A stretch of DNA of 64,000 nucleotides from Varanus komodoensis (Eukaryota > Chordata > Lepidosauria > Squamata > Varanidae). This document shows positions 42,750 to 57,700 of this stretch, one piece after another. The position numbers were made by a program, and so were the translations under genes. The stretch lies in the NCBI RefSeq assembly GCF_004798865.1, contig NW_025336598.1, positions 28,149,935 through 28,213,934 on the forward strand, read 5' to 3'. How positions within the stretch are numbered: position 1 is the first letter of the stretch; every line of letters begins with the position of its first letter. The notes below the pieces were generated by a model. It had not been told where the DNA came from. It did not search any database and worked only from the letters and a program-made list of their open reading frames with translations.

Positions 42750-45700
42750 TCTCACCTGCTTCTTCTTCTATGCAGTCATGTAATCTTACACTCATCTTTG
42801 GATTTTTATGTTTTGCAATCCTTGTTAAAGTTTTCCGTCTAAGTATTGCAAGTGTTTTCCAAGGGAAAGATAAAAAACACAAGTACTTTTATATATACAG
42901 ACTAAGAATACAGAGAATTTATGCTCTGAATTTCTAGCTCTATTACTATTTGCATTTGGCATACTTTTTATGGCAAAGAACATTTTACGTCCATCTGCTG
43001 CCATCTAACATTGACAGGCAAGAAAAACTACTTAGAACTAATGCTGTATTTCCCAGACTGCTTCTCCATCACCGCCTGAGGACTGGTGTGCATATTACAC
43101 TTACTATGGAGACATGCAGGCAAGTGAATCCTGTCTTAACATTTAGAAGTGCTTACCATGCAGAACATCACAATCATAAGGAGAACTCCCTTCCTCTCAT
43201 CAATAGCCACTAGGAATATTCATGGAAGTCCTCAACGCAAGAGCTACATGTGCTTTGCACATCTAGACTTCACAGCAGGGGCAGGGATGTCATGTTTTGG
43301 ATAGCATTCCCAGATGGACACGATATATAGCACACTCTAAAAGGGGTTCAGGAGTATGCCTTAAGACCTGTTTGAGATCTACACTGTTGCATAAAAGGAT
43401 AACAGTTAACTATTGAAAAAGCTCACTGTCAGCAATTTATTCTTATAACAAAATTAATTAAGAACTCAACTGAAGTGAGACTTACTTTTCTAACGATTTA
43501 GCTGCACATAACAAGATCTGCTTTGATGGAGTGTAAGGCCTGCTTGCAGATTCATTTCCACATCCCATGCTGCCTTGGTTTAAAAAAAAAGGAAAAAGAA
43601 GCCAGGGGGTGGGTGGGGAGAACCATCACATTTTTAAAAAACATGAACTGCAGAATAATGATTCGCACTAAGCTTCTAACCAACCGCTGTGGCTTTCTAT
43701 TTATTTCTTCCTTTCTTGTATTCTCTTCTTTGAGATACCAAGATCAAGGGCTGATTTTGGCTTAGTAGCAAGCCAAATAGAATACAGAATATGTTCACAA
43801 AATAAATGATTCAAACTGTGAAGGAATCTATACATAATCTAAAACTTAATTAGTTTAAAACAACACTATAAAGGGCATATAATTACAGAACTTTAGCTGA
43901 TGTAACAGAAAATCTCAGATAGAAAGGTCCTGGTTTAAGCTTGCAAACAATAACAAATATTGCACTGTAAAATGCCCTATTCATATCTAAAATCCGGTAA
44001 TTTCTGATACACAGGTTGCAATCAGAAGCATGCTTATTTGAAACTAAAGCCTAGCTGAAGTGGAACTTGCATGACTGTAGTATAATTATTAGTGGAAGGC
44101 ACTTATGTCTAATATGTGCTTTATAAAAGAATTTCAATCCATAAGTCATTACGTAGGTTTCAGATGTCTCATTAATTCTTCCCATGTTCACAGTTTGCTT
44201 TTACAATGCTGTCTGACCATCCTCAATCACATCTGGAGATGAAATAATCTCCAGTGTTTCTGGAGTGATCTACAACAATAGCTTGTAGGCTCTGCAACTC
44301 CTTGTCAAGGGAATATAGGCTGAAATATAACCCTGGAAAAGAAAGTAACTGGTGGGTGCTATCTATTTCTTAATTTTATCCATGTATTTTAATTGATTTT
44401 ATCTTCTGTTTTGATTCACTTGCCTTTATGTTTTAATCATCATCATTTTGTATTTTATTGTAAACTTCTTTTAGCACCACTTGTAGGATATAAACATAAT
44501 GAATAAAATGCATTGGAAAAGAAAAAAAATCCTTAACATTGCAGTCCTATGCACCTCTATTCAGAAGTAATTCTTAAGTTCAGAGGAATTTGTTTCAGTT
44601 GATTGTAGCATCATTCTTCATATTGATTTTTGCATGACTTTTCAGACTCCAAAATGTGATATAATTTGTGTTCTTGAACATTAATACAGCTCAAATCTGC
44701 TACAAAAAATGATCACATCCTGCATGTTCCAGCAACTGAATATTACTACTATGGTACCACTGGATTAATCCAGATTCAGACCCTGTCTGGATCCTGCACT
44801 CCCTGTGCAAGCAGATTCCTGTACATGAGTTCCCTTTCTGGTCATGCACTGTGATATGCAAGGGACAGCTCCATCACACACTCCAGTAATAGAAATCAGT
44901 CATGCTTCTTGGCACTTATTCCTGACTGCTTGTGTGTCAACTATTCTGGAATAATTGGTCAACCACAATGGCACAAAAGAGGAATATGGAGAAGGAGGGC
45001 TGGTCATGGTCTGTCTCACTGCTTAACCAAGGCCAAGATATGCTAAACTGGCTGGGCTTCCAACAAACGCAGCAAAGAGGAAATGGGTAGGGAATGGAAC
45101 TCCAGAAGATAGGATGGGACCTGAAACAGAGTTGCTCTGTGATCTGGCTGGACCATTTCTGAAGGAGACCTGGGGTGTAGAGAAGCCCTTGAAGTCACAA
45201 CATGGGAAGCAAGAGCAGGGACCAAGTGAACTGGGGGAATGGGTACAATTTTCATTGTTTCAGGAGATTTCAGCAAGGGAGCAAGTGTCAATGGACACAG
45301 CCAGGACACTGGGTTTGTCATGCAGAGTAGGGGTCTCAGGTTCTTGAGAGGCCATGCAATTGCAGATCTTGGTGTGCGCCAGGAATATGGCAGGAGTCAG
45401 GAACCAAGTGGTTTCAATGAGGCACTTCAGCAAAATGGTGGCAGCCTTGGGGGGGGGGATAGGAACCTAGTGATTTCCACAATAAAGTGTAGTGTCCTGC
45501 CTCTGTGCTATAGGTTAGGAACAAAGTGACAAAGTGGATGTGGTTTACCTGGATTCAGCAAGGCCTTTGACCTAGTGCCCCATAATATCCTGGCTGAGAT
45601 ATTGAGGAGTTTTGAGATAGACCAATGCACTGTTTGATGGATTAAGGGTATGGTTGACTGATCAAAAGCAGAGGGTAACCATTAGTGAGGAATCATCAGG

Positions 45701-48700
45701 ATGGTGGCCAGTGACAAGCAGGGTCCCCCAGGGCTATGTCCCGGGGCTGATCCTGTTCAATCTTTTCATCAACAACATGGAAGAAGGGGTGAACAGTCTG
45801 CTGATCAAATTCACAGATGATACTAAAATGTGGGCAGTGGCCACAACTGAGGAGCAGGTACTCCAGATCCAAAAGGATTTGGGCAGACTATAGAAAAGGG
45901 CAGGAAACAACAGGATGGCATTCAGTGTGGATAAGTGCAAGGACTTGCACTTAGGGCATAGGAATAGGTGCCATAAGTACAGGTTAGGGGACAAGTGGCT
46001 GGAAAGCAGCACTTGTGAAAGAGATCTCGGAGTGCTGGTTGACTGCAGGCTAAACATGAGTCAGCCGTGTGACGCAGTGGTCAAGAGGCCAAATGCCACC
46101 CTTGGTTGCATAGCCAGAAGTGTGGCTTCTGGATCGTATTACTACCACTCTATATGACTCTGGTGCACCTGCAACTGGAGCATTGTGTTCAGTTCAGGGC
46201 CTCTCATTACAGGAAGGATATAGCCAGGTTAGAGTCAGTGCAGCATAGGGCCACAAGGATGGTGGCCGGATTGCAGGGAAAGACATATGAGGACTGAGGA
46301 ATCTGGGTCTTTTCAGCCTTGAGGAGACTCAGAGGGCACCTGTTGGTGACATATGCGTATGTGAGGGGATGCCACATGGAGGTGGGTAGAGACCTGTCCT
46401 CCCCTGCAGAGGAGGGCAGGACGCACTCCAATGGAGCAAATCTCAGGGAACCAAGGTTCAATTTGGATGCCAGGAAGTAGTTCCTGACAGTACCCTGGGG
46501 TATGGAATGGGCTTTCACAGGAGGTGGTTGAGGCCCTATTGGTGAGGGTGTTCAAGGATAGGTTAGACATGCACATGGTAGGCATGTCATGAGCAGAGCT
46601 GGCTAGAACTAGAGGTCAGACTAGATGGCCTGAGAGACCCCTTCTGACTCGTTCTGTTTCTATGTTTCTATGACTTCAGTGCCAGAAAGAAGTGTGAAGG
46701 GGGCAAGAACTACTTAGACAGCACAGAACAGGGAGGAGAGGAACTACTTGGACATTAGAGCCTATAGCTTTTATGGGATTTAAACAAAGAAAATAAAGGG
46801 AAAAAACTCTGGGTCTAAGTAAAACAGACATGACAAAAGAGCACAGACAACTCCTGATTCAAAATGAACAGAAATTTTAATAAACATTGCTGAATGTACT
46901 CAAGACAGTACTTCATTGAGATTACAGTGCTTGAGGGTGGGAATCTGTGCCTGATCACTTGTCAATAATTACTCAACACACAGTGAAAATGATTTTTGCC
47001 TGGAGGTGTATCCACATGTAATTTCCAATTATTGTGCCTAATCAAATTGTGAGGCACTTAATCCAGTGCTGCATGATTAGATCATTCTGCTAAATCACTG
47101 TATGTGGCCAAATGCTAACAATATCAGGGCAAAATCACTTGCTGAATACTTTTCCTACTGAGCACCCTAAGATATAAAGATTGTCAGGGGAGTGGGGAAG
47201 AGGTGGGATGAAAGTCTCCAAGTGGGGGGGAGTTTCTTGTTGGTGATGGGTAAGCATGCCTTGTTAACAGGACACTGTCTAGTCCAGCTCTAGCTGTACC
47301 TCTTCTAGAGATGAAGAGTGAAGGAGCAGATCATCCAGATATAGATGGATGCCCTGATGTCAGAAATATGTATATAATGAGAGAAAGCATTATTTTTGAC
47401 AAGTCTGGACACATAGCCTTACACTGAGAACACATAGGCCTCTCCTGCAAATGTTAGCCTTGGTAAGAGAATCTCCTTCATTTCCAGTGATCAAGGACTA
47501 TCAATATATGGCGGCAGGAGTGTAGTAACTCACCTGCATGGAGTCCCTTTGGGCTGGTGTACAGTGTCTCCATAAGCAACTGCCAGTATGCTATAAACTT
47601 GTTTATGCATGTTAAATCTACTCCTTTTGGTGCTATGATATATAAAATAGAATAAGCTTCCCATGCTAGAAGGAAATGCTGGGCATCACCAGATGAAGGC
47701 AGGCACCACAACTGTTGGCACCATGTCTTGGGTGGAGAGGGATGACCAGGAAGGTTTTGGGTTTCTGAATTCTTTGGAAGGAAAAAAATTGGCCCGAGGG
47801 TTAGCATAGGGGAAAGGAATGGTCTGTTGGAAGATTTCTTGACCTCCTTTTTTGGAGGCAATATATACAACCTTTAGCTTCTCCTTTGTTTCTACTAGGG
47901 CCCTTTAAGATAATCTCTGAAAACTGGGCCCCTTTGAAGGCTTCTCCAGCTAAGCTGTCCTTACAGAAGCCTTCAATGCTCCATTATCATTAACCAGATA
48001 GATTTTCAGGTTACTGCAGTGGCTACAATAGATCTACACTGAACAAGAGTTTATCCTGTCCAGAATGAACAGGAAAACTGTATTTTGAAATTTTACCTAA
48101 GCCTCTGTAGAGAACACTTCTATCCAGATCCCTGTTAGTCATGATGTTTTGTACCAAGATGATGGGGGCTTTGGAAATATAGGAGGGCACTGCAGAAGCT
48201 GTAAAGGTGAATGTAGCAGCCTTATGTGCTTTTTTAATAGTACTGAATAGGAGCCTCTTTTCTCTGTGGGTCCTTGATGTGAACTTTCCAGTGCTTAGAC
48301 ATTACTGCTTCAGACAAGAGACAGCAACTAGAGCATATATTTGAGCTACTTTTAATTCTTCCATACTTTGCTCTGGAAAGTTGTAATAACAGTGGGCAAC
48401 AGTAATGATCTTTTTTCCTCTGGAGGTAAGAAGTCCATTCATGACATTATTTAAGAAAGGAGGAAACAACACTTCTCTGCTGTTTTAGGAACATGAAACA
48501 TAACCACCACTCTAAATAGCGGTTGTAATTTTTCAGTTTCCATAGACTGTATAGCCAGGGAAGTAATGGCTTTAGCTAACAATGGAAAGGCATTGTTATT
48601 ATTGAAAAACCTTGGTGTTTGCTGTATCCTCACATTTGCCCTGAATGGACGATTCGCCCCCTCCTTGTCTCCTGTACAATTTATGGAGAGTTAGTATGAA

Positions 48701-51700
48701 CTTATGAACCAGGGAATCGCCACCTGGAGTCTGTCTGTTCTTGCCCTAGGCTGCTGCTGTGTGTCTAAGGATTCCCTATCAGATTCACTGGATAAATGCT
48801 CGTGTGGATGTGGAATAGCTTTTTCCTGTTTCTAAGAGGCTTTTTTGGGAGGAAGGGATGACCTAAGCCTGTAAATGGAGGAGAAGTCATCTCTAGACAG
48901 AGTATCCTTTTCCCTTTTACGTGAATGTCTAGTTCTGGCCTCATGTTAATCTGGCCTCTAGCAGTTGATCTATGGACTTGTAGCAGAACCAGCTTCTGAA
49001 GAGGTGCCTGACAATTTGGAGGGCGCTAAATGGTAGACAAGGTCTTCCTATAATGCTGTGCAAGAACTGCAGCCCTCTAAAACAGGAAACTGGTTTTGGA
49101 AAACTTAAGAGTTGTTGGCAGCTCCAAGAATGTGTGAGGTCCATGAATGCAAATAGTTCAGGAGTCATTTCCACCAGCAGGAGGTATTCATTATAGCAGC
49201 ACTCACTGAGATTGTGGAAAGTGAGGCTGAGTGGGTGGCCTGAATCTGCATTCTGTTGCTACTCACTGGTGATCCCTTCAGTCCAAGACATGTCCAAAAT
49301 AGAGCTGAGGATGCGATTTGGCTAAGAAGGCTGGTGGTGACTAGGGCTGAGGACAAATCTGTTGTGCCTAGCTATCTATGCCTTTCCTTCACAGACTTGC
49401 AGGATGCCTTCTTGCAAGTACGGGCCATCAAAGAGCAAGAAGAAAAGAAAAGGGTGAAAGAGAGACAATAAATAGGAGCCTTGTGTAGTGAAAGAAAAAG
49501 ATGAGACAGTGAGGATGTAGCTCTGTCCTAAGCAAAAAAGCATAGACAAACTGGCAGAAGGGATTGCATTATAGATAATAGGGGGAAATCCTATTTACAT
49601 GATCCCTGCTTTTCCTGGGCAGTAACTCGTTGTTGAATGCCTTCTGCACACCAAGCTTGAGATGTATTATTAGCAGACAAAAAGCCAGACCTGCAGCAGG
49701 CAGCACATTCTTCATTCTAGTATGTATTGCTTTCATATTTTTACTAGCAAGAAGGGAGAGAGATGCGTGTGGGATTTTCTCCTTCAGTTGCCAAAATACT
49801 TTGACTAGCATTGGGTACTATGCACCTTGATCAGTATGGGGATGGGCACCATTTGCTGCTTTGCTTCCATGTAGATGAAAAAGGTATTTATACATAATAG
49901 TTCTGATTACTTGGGTAAGCAAGTTAAACCATATATTGCAGCAGAAGTTACTTCCAGTGACAATTGAAATCTGGCATGTATCTTCTTTTCTTTACCGTTA
50001 AAAATGTGACAAAGAATGTGGATGCAGTTCATACAGCACTGGTCCTACATATTTGCCAGTGATGAGTGTATCAAAACAGGGTCTAGAAAATGGCATCCTC
50101 TGTGGACAAATATATTCTTAAAGAAGAGCTATATATTCACCCAAATTATAAATATTTCATCAAGTAAACTATATATCCTTGGCTATCTGACTCAAACAAG
50201 ATCTAGCAGCCTACTCTTATAAACTGGCAGTGACTGTAGTAGCACAAGCGAGTTCCTGAAACTGCAGCAGCTATGGCAACTAATTAATTCTAGCAAGTGA
50301 AACAGAGTTCTCCATCTCTAGCTCCTGTAAGGAAAACCTTCCCTTCCCTTATGGATAAGTTAGGCAAAGTGTTGTGCTACAGCTTCAATGATACTGAAGG
50401 CCAACAGGAGACCAGGTGATGCTATCACTAACTTGATTTCTATAAGTGCTCTTGCATGGCACTGCTGCAATGGGTCAAGGAGAAGAGAGCTTTGCCAGCA
50501 CAGCTGTCTGCGCAGTTGCAACTGCCCTAGGGAGACTGTGTACTAAAAACAGGCAGCAAGGGCTAAAAATAGCTACTGTAAGATTGGGAAACTGAACATC
50601 CATGTCTTTAACTACTGGAAGAGCTTCTCAATGCACCATTCTATTTTTGGGACTTCAGTAGACACCACTTTCATTTTCCACAGAGTCATTTTACATAACC
50701 ATGGGCACTGGAAAGGGAGAGCAGAGAGCCTCTGTGAAATTATTCGCTAGGTATCTGTTTTTGTCCTCATGATAAAAATGTGTACATAAAAATTTGGATG
50801 GAAGCTCCTAAAACAGAAGGGGGAAAAGTTACAAACTCAGACAGCTACTTAATAGGATTTGTGGTCCATAACCAGGACATGCTTGCATTTCAGAAACCAA
50901 GCCTTTACAAAAGCTGGTAATGCAATTCTCCAAGATTTAGGCTGCAGGATTATGTGTACCCTCCAAATATGCATTTCCAGTCCTTCAAACCTAACTGATG
51001 CTGCAATCGTATTTACACTGAGTGGGGAGTAACCCTCAACTTGTTGCCATGCTCCCTCTGAATGGCTTCTCCTTGGAGAATGACCTGAAGTCTCCGAAGT
51101 TATTGCAGAGGAGTAGCTAGGCAGATCATTTCTGAACCCCAAGGAAGACAGGTGTCATGCATTCCCCTCAAAACATGCTTTCCCCTTAGTCCAGTGATGG
51201 CAAACCTTTTAGAGACCAAGTGCCCAAACTGCAACCCAAAACTCACTTATTTTTCACAAAGTGCCAACACTGTAATGAAACCTGAAAACGGAGGTTTTAG
51301 TTTGGAAAAAACAACTCACAGTCAGTCCAAGCAAAAAATATATATCCTTGGCAGCGCACTGACCAGCCACGCGAAAGCTCAGACGAGTTGCGGCTAATCA
51401 GTCACTGCTTGTGACATCATCACCTGGTGTCACTACTCCTTTCTGAGCATGTGTATGGCCCCTGTGTACGCTGTTATCCAATGCTCAGCTGCTGGGGCAA
51501 TACTGAGGCGACCTGGCTCACGTGCCGACAGAGAGGGCTCTGCATTTCCACTGTGGCACACATGCCATGGGTTCACCAACAAAGCCTTAGCCCTTTCTCA
51601 GTCTTGGAGGCAGATGTCAGTTGGTTAACTAGCCTCAAAGAACGCAAGCACCTAAGGTACAGCACCAGCCAATTACGAGAGATGATTAACTGCCTGCTTG

Positions 51701-54700
51701 AAGAATAAAGATGCCTCATGAGGATAGGTTAACTCATTAACAAGACTGCGCTTACATTCTCAAGTGGCACTGATGGCCTATAGCTGTGATCTGGACAGTG
51801 GCTCTGAAGGCTTACCATTAAAGGCCATCTGTACAAAAAGTGCCAACTCCTAGATTCCTACTTTATAATTCCCCAATAACCTGGTTCTTCTCTGGACCCC
51901 AGATTGCCTACTAACCTCACAATATAGTACAGAAACTGGTTAAATCCCTGCTCTTGCACCAAGCTAAACAAGACACATATACAAGGGATTATGCAATATG
52001 TGACTAGTAATTATACTATCTAACTTTGACTTGTTAAAAAGCATCAAATATACCAGCTGCACAATAAAAGAAATCTTACCGTGGCATTGATTGAACAGGT
52101 TCAATAACTACTTCTTCTAAAAAAAGAAAAAGAAAGACTTAGTTTACTTGATACATATTATTAAATATTTCTCTCCTCCTTGAAAGACAGCATAGATGAC
52201 ATATTCAAATACTAAGAAATCATTTTTATTAAAATTAAAATGCATAGCTTTATGGGCAAATGGAAAGAATGTTTGTAAAAATCTTTTTACATTGCATTTA
52301 TATCTCCTCTTTTTTCCTCTTGTGAGGCAAGCAAGGTTACTTACATAGCTCCCTTCTACCTTCACAACAACCTGGTGGGAAAAGTTAAGATGCCTCTACT
52401 GCTCATGGTCCTGATTCATCCCTAGAGTTGCTTTTTATTTATTTTTAATGCACCTAAGTTGGACTCATGCAATTAATGTCACAACTCATCTTGCTCTAAG
52501 AAGAAGTGAAAAATTCAACTGCCATCACTCAGTAGCTGATCTGAGATCCTGCTGCAGCAGCTGAGTCTATCTCTGTTCTTTGGGCAAGAAAGACCTGAAA
52601 TTGGTAGAGATGATGTTGGGAAAGGGAGAATATGCTACCTCAGAGCAATTCCATGAGCAAGCATGGGTAAAAACAATGCAGAAGTTAACAGTATCATTTT
52701 ATGCAAGCTGCCTCAGGGATTCTTCTGAATGTTAGGTTAAAAAATCAAGTACATATAAGAATATAATACTTTTGGAGGAAAACCTTCTGCACGAACAATA
52801 GCTTTGTAATCCATATTGCATTCAAGAGTGCAAGTAAAATGCTGTTTCCTAACCTTCTCAGTGCAAGCTTGATTGTGTGGCAAGTAGAACCTCCTAGATC
52901 AACCACCTTTGAATGCACCGCAAGAGCAATGTACTAAGCACCTGCCTCAGCCCACTGCAGTTCAAAGAGAAAGCTGGGTGCCTGATTGGAGTGCCATGCT
53001 GCAACTGAAGAGACAACTGGTTGCTTGCAGATCCTGCCTGACAAGACACTCTTCATATGGGCAGGACATAGAAGGGGTACTTCTCTAGCCCTCCTCGATC
53101 CTGTGGAATTTAACTGAATTTTTCCTTTTTCAGTCTCTGATGGGATAGGAAGGATGTAGCTGAAGATCGTATTTCCTCCTTTGCTTCCTTTGGAACCTAG
53201 ATACCCTACAGAGCCTTCTCCAACTCAGTGTCCTCCAAATGTTTTGGCTTTCAGCTTCCATCATGGAAGCCAGCGTGGTCAATAGCCACGAATGCTGGTT
53301 GTTGTAGTCCCAAACACTCGAGTGCACCAGCTTGGGGAAGTTGGCCTACAGGGCCCTAGTGGCCTGTAAAAGTAATGGAAGGCTCCTGGCAGGATGTCAT
53401 TATGTGACAGGGAGCTGGGCACAGGCAGACAGACAAATGCCTTAGGTTGGCTGAAGAGGTTACTGCCAAGGACAGAAAAGAGTGATGGTGAGTGTGATTT
53501 GGTACTGTGTGGAATAGTAGCATGACAAAGTCAGAAGGGAAGTGGGACAGTTCTAGCTCTGGTTGTATGTGAGTGTGGTCAACACCACGTCCATTAATTA
53601 TGCTCTTTGAGTGAGGGCCTGGAACAGCTGCTTCTGCTTTACCTTAAACAGAAAAGGTCAGTTAAGAACCACTCTGACAGGGACAAGGAAGAGCAGCAGA
53701 TTCTCCTGGTCTTTGCTCCCATGTAGAGTTTACTAGTCCTGCCTTCTAGACAGGCAGCATATCCAATGTCCTGGTGCCAATCACTAGCATTTCTCTTTTA
53801 TGAAATGCTACCTGGACTAGGGCGGGGGCATCTGCTTCCCTACCTCAAGCAGCAAATGTCTTGGGCCAGTCTTGTCCCTCCTCAACAGAATCCTGTTCCA
53901 TCTGAGCACAATCACTCCTTCATCTGCGTAAATCTAGCTCTGCTTCTTGATCAGGCTAGCATGTGCCAAGGAGATTACAAGTTCATGGATTCTAACTAAG
54001 ATTTTAAAAACTCTTTACCTTTTGGACCAAACACATGCAACCTTCCGTTTTGCCTATTTTTCTGTTCCTGCAATACAAACAGAAGTAAGAACCCACCACA
54101 GGACCTGCAATTCTATCCTAAAATTCTTCACCATGATTTCTCTCACTAGTGAGAATTCCTGAAAGTTTCAATAAAACACCACAACATAGGTAAAGGATGT
54201 GATCCTTGATCAAAGATATGAAACATGCAACTGACTGAGACATTATTCAATGTGATTAGTAAATGCCAAAATATAAATTTCTGTTAAAGATAAACATATA
54301 GCAAAATTCCAGAGAAATAGTTTTACCTTCACTGCATCTGTCCTTCCTAAACCATTATGCCTAATATAAGATAAAATAATTTGTATAATGAATATTTGGG
54401 AAACAATTTATCCAAATAGAAATAATACTTTAAAATAAACCTACATCACAGAACCTTCTTATGTTTTATATAGAAGAATATGAGAACTAATCACAACTAG
54501 AAATTGTTATATTAGTCTACTAATTCTTAATATTTCTTAAATTGTCAACCACCATGTTTGCTTTCTGCAGACCACCACATTTTGTATCTTATGATGAACT
54601 TGAGAGGCTGGTTGAATGATCTTCCACATGGTTGGCACATCATTCAGCACTAACACTGCCCACAGGCATATGGGATACAGTCTTCCCTCTGCATTCCTAG

Positions 54701-57700
54701 CATTCAAGGAAACCACCACAGACCATATGCATACCACTTACTTGCTACCTAACCAGTTTCCCCTGTTCAGGTGTTCCATGTATGTGCATCATACTGCATC
54801 AGAGCTAATTTCCATATATACTTTTTGTAAAGAAAATAATTGCAAAGCTGCTTCAAATGGTCTTTGGTCTTCAGAAGCTACAGTACCTATCTAAGGCTAT
54901 ATTCCTTTACTTACTGCGAATATACTTCACTGAACTCAAAAGAGTTTATATATGAGTACATCTACCTGTCACCCTGCTTTCAAACTCTCTTCCTCAGGCA
55001 GGTGTAGGGTTGTTGTGTTAGTAAAATGGAAGGTAAGAGGGAAATTACCTTTGTTCCTTGGATGCCTGGCTCCTAGCCTTCACAGACACAAGAGGAAGGG
55101 GGCCTCCTTCCTCCCCACTGCCACTGCCAAGGTGTGGAAGCAGGTGAATGGGAGGGCAGAGGATTTGTTTTCTCATTTGGCTTGTATTAAAACCACTAAG
55201 GATTAAGTCCTGATACTTCCCCTCTATATAGTGCCATAGCCTACTGTTCTAGGGCACACATATTTCAGGTATCTTAAGAATTTACTTGCATTGTCAGGAC
55301 CAGAACCTGCATTGTCAGGACCAGAACCTGCATGTATGGTGCAATCCTATGCATATTGAGTGAGAAAAGAGGCCTACAGCTGTCAGCATAACCCATCCTC
55401 CTCAAGCAGGCTATGTGGGGGTAATCAATATAACCAATTACTATAAAACTTTAACTTTTGAATGTCTCCCTGATTTCATTTTTCCATCTCAAAATCACCT
55501 CAAGTATTTTAGTCAAGGTATGATAATATACCCCCAGTACTAAATCATTTATGGGATCTGATATTGTCAACTACAGCAGTTCTGTGCAGAAAACTTCCCC
55601 TTTTGGGATTACTGTGCAATACCACCTCCAGTATTCTTTGCCTTGATTTATTCCACACATTACTTAAAATGACTCGACTGGAAATGATTTAGCACCAGAA
55701 TTCCATAAATGAAAACTGGCAGAGACCAAAGATCCATTCATGATTATTCTTTGCAGATGCCATTCTTATGTGTTTTTATGAGTAATTGTAGTGATAGCTT
55801 GTTTACCATTACTTTGGCCTCAAGAGAATTAATTTGTTCCCCGAGAGCCAGGGCCTACACTTACTTTCCAACAGGCCAACAGGCAGGCAGACAGGCATAC
55901 AAATGACACTGTGCAATACACTGACTAGCTCCAAACCTACTGCTGGCTTTCTACCTCTACAGCTGTTGTGTGTGTGCGTGTGCATGTGCATGTGTAGGCT
56001 TGTTTGGCCTTTGAATAGATAATGTGCTTCAATATTGAAAAGCAAAGAGAACAGCTCTAATCCAAAATAACTGTACAATTACATAGATGTCTACTCATAT
56101 GTAAGCACAACTGAATTCAATGAGTCTTATTCCCAAGTAAGTGTATCCTAGTTTGCCACTTAAAGCAGATGACTGCATTCACAGTTCTGTTGCTATTAAT
56201 TAAAGGGATATTCTCAGGGATATTCTCAGTTACTAAATAGTGTGTGTGTGTGTGTGTGTGTGGGGGGGGGTGTAATTAAGGTAGATGTTAATAGTTGCAT
56301 AAAGCCTGAAGTAACTAACCTCCATTATATTCAAGTTTGCTAGTAATCCTGTAATTTTGGGATAAAGAGAAGTGCTAAAAAGGTCTAAAGGATCTGCCCT
56401 TTTGACATACCTTCCTTTCTGTTTTGCCTTCATGTTAAATACAAAAACTCAAGAGTTCAGAGGAGGCTGAGGTGGAAACCTCAACACAATTCTAGTCTGT
56501 TCAGCCCTTGGTCAGTCATTCAGGTTAGCCATTCAGAATTACAGTTCAAAAAACCCTACTTTCGTTTTTCTAAAAGTCTTTTCACATACTAATACATACA
56601 TCAGAAACATATGTGGTAAAACATGTGGATACTTCCATGTGCATTTAGAAGGGCAGGTTGCTTACCGATAATTAGAGTTTTCCAAGTGGCCATCTATGTA
56701 CTCACACATATGCGCTCCGCACCTATGGAGAGCATTGTTCGGAGCATTCTAGAGATGGGCAGAGTTTTGGTAGGAGCCCTCCCTCCTCTCCACTGTGCAT
56801 ACACATGGTATATCTCTAGTTCCCCTTCAGTTCCTTTTTAACTGAGTGCAACTGGATCTTTGAGATCACCTCAGATCATTTGGAAGCTGCTGGCACTTAT
56901 CACCAATTTCTTTTCTTTTTATTCCTTTGGTTGCTCAGCATTTTCCTCAGGTCGGTCATTCAGAAACACAGTTCAAAAATCAAAACAAAACAACCCCCAA
57001 AACTAAGTAGGTGTCATCAGAAGGGGACAAGAGAAAACCACTGAATGATAATTCATTCTCAGAACTGCTAAACTTGCCAAGGACAAGAACCCATCTTCCT
57101 CCCTTACCTTGACAAAGGCAAACATGTTTCTAGGACAAATCCATCTAAAAAGAAAAGTTCAAATATTTTTTGTTCAAAATTAAAACTGTATTTTTTAAAT
57201 CTATGAATAAGTTCAATGAGACAGAATGACCTGGTTGGCATGTACAGATTATTTAACCCATGAATTGCAGAAATCAAATCAAATATGCAGCCTCTGGCCA
57301 CTTCTGCTTTCATTAACAACCTGTGATTCTCCCATTCCTGGGTTACTGTTACATCAAAATATGGAAATTCTGAGTTATTCTGGGTTTAACAACCCAGAAT
57401 TAACCCAATGACAAACCATAGGTTAACTCTGGATTGTTCAAATATTAAACAATCCAAAGTGTTCAGGTAACATCACAGTGACAAACTACAAGTGGGGCAA
57501 TCACTGGTCACTAATCAAAAGCAGCAGTGGAAGTGGCAAGTGTGCCAGAGACAGCACACTTGCTTTCGCCCTCTCATCTCCAGCAACTTATATACAAGCT
57601 CTAACACAACATTAAATTGATAACATTAAAATATATGTTTTAAACAACATTTTACAAACCCCTTAGTAGTGATATAAGAAAGCATTTGCTAAAAAGCCAG

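Larger units (their letters stand above)
37112..42755 (-). other. ERICH2: ERICH2 intron 8
   Basis: 5.6 kb. It holds a DNA-transposon-like element (39562-40098), an L2 fragment, SINE-tail fragments, a Sauria SINE 3' end and a long (CA)n tract at the exon 8 donor. The stretches 37.7-39.5 and 40.1-41.6 kb show nothing recognisable. Confidence 0.75.
42839..52079 (-). other. ERICH2: ERICH2 intron 7
   Basis: 9.2 kb, the largest intron. Contains L2-like (44355-44515), CR1 (45530-46672), a possible retroelement fossil (47460-49480), an hAT-like element (51192-51583) and a palindromic repeat at 44538. The stretches 42.9-44.3, 44.6-45.5 and 49.5-51.1 kb show nothing recognisable. Confidence 0.75.
52117..54018 (-). 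other. ERICH2: ERICH2 intron 6
   Basis: 1.9 kb with a SINE fragment (52290-52385) and an hAT-like MITE (53226-53345). Confidence 0.75.
54361..57107 (-). other. ERICH2: ERICH2 intron 4
   Basis: 2.7 kb with a 21-bp tandem duplication near 55289-55331, a palindromic repeat (56080), (TG)n at 56241 and a retroelement terminal-type fragment (56638-56910). Otherwise unremarkable. Confidence 0.75.

Noticed and set aside
55861-55905. Possible extra ERICH2 exon with a strong gtaagt donor
   Set aside because: The phase does not fit between exons 4 and 5, and the encoded Cys/Leu-rich repeat comes from a simple-sequence stretch.
56417-56433. MKAKQKG reading before a gtatgt donor as an alternative ERICH2 start
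   Set aside because: It ends in the right phase for exon 5, but would discard exons 1-4, which fit together in phase with better splice sites.
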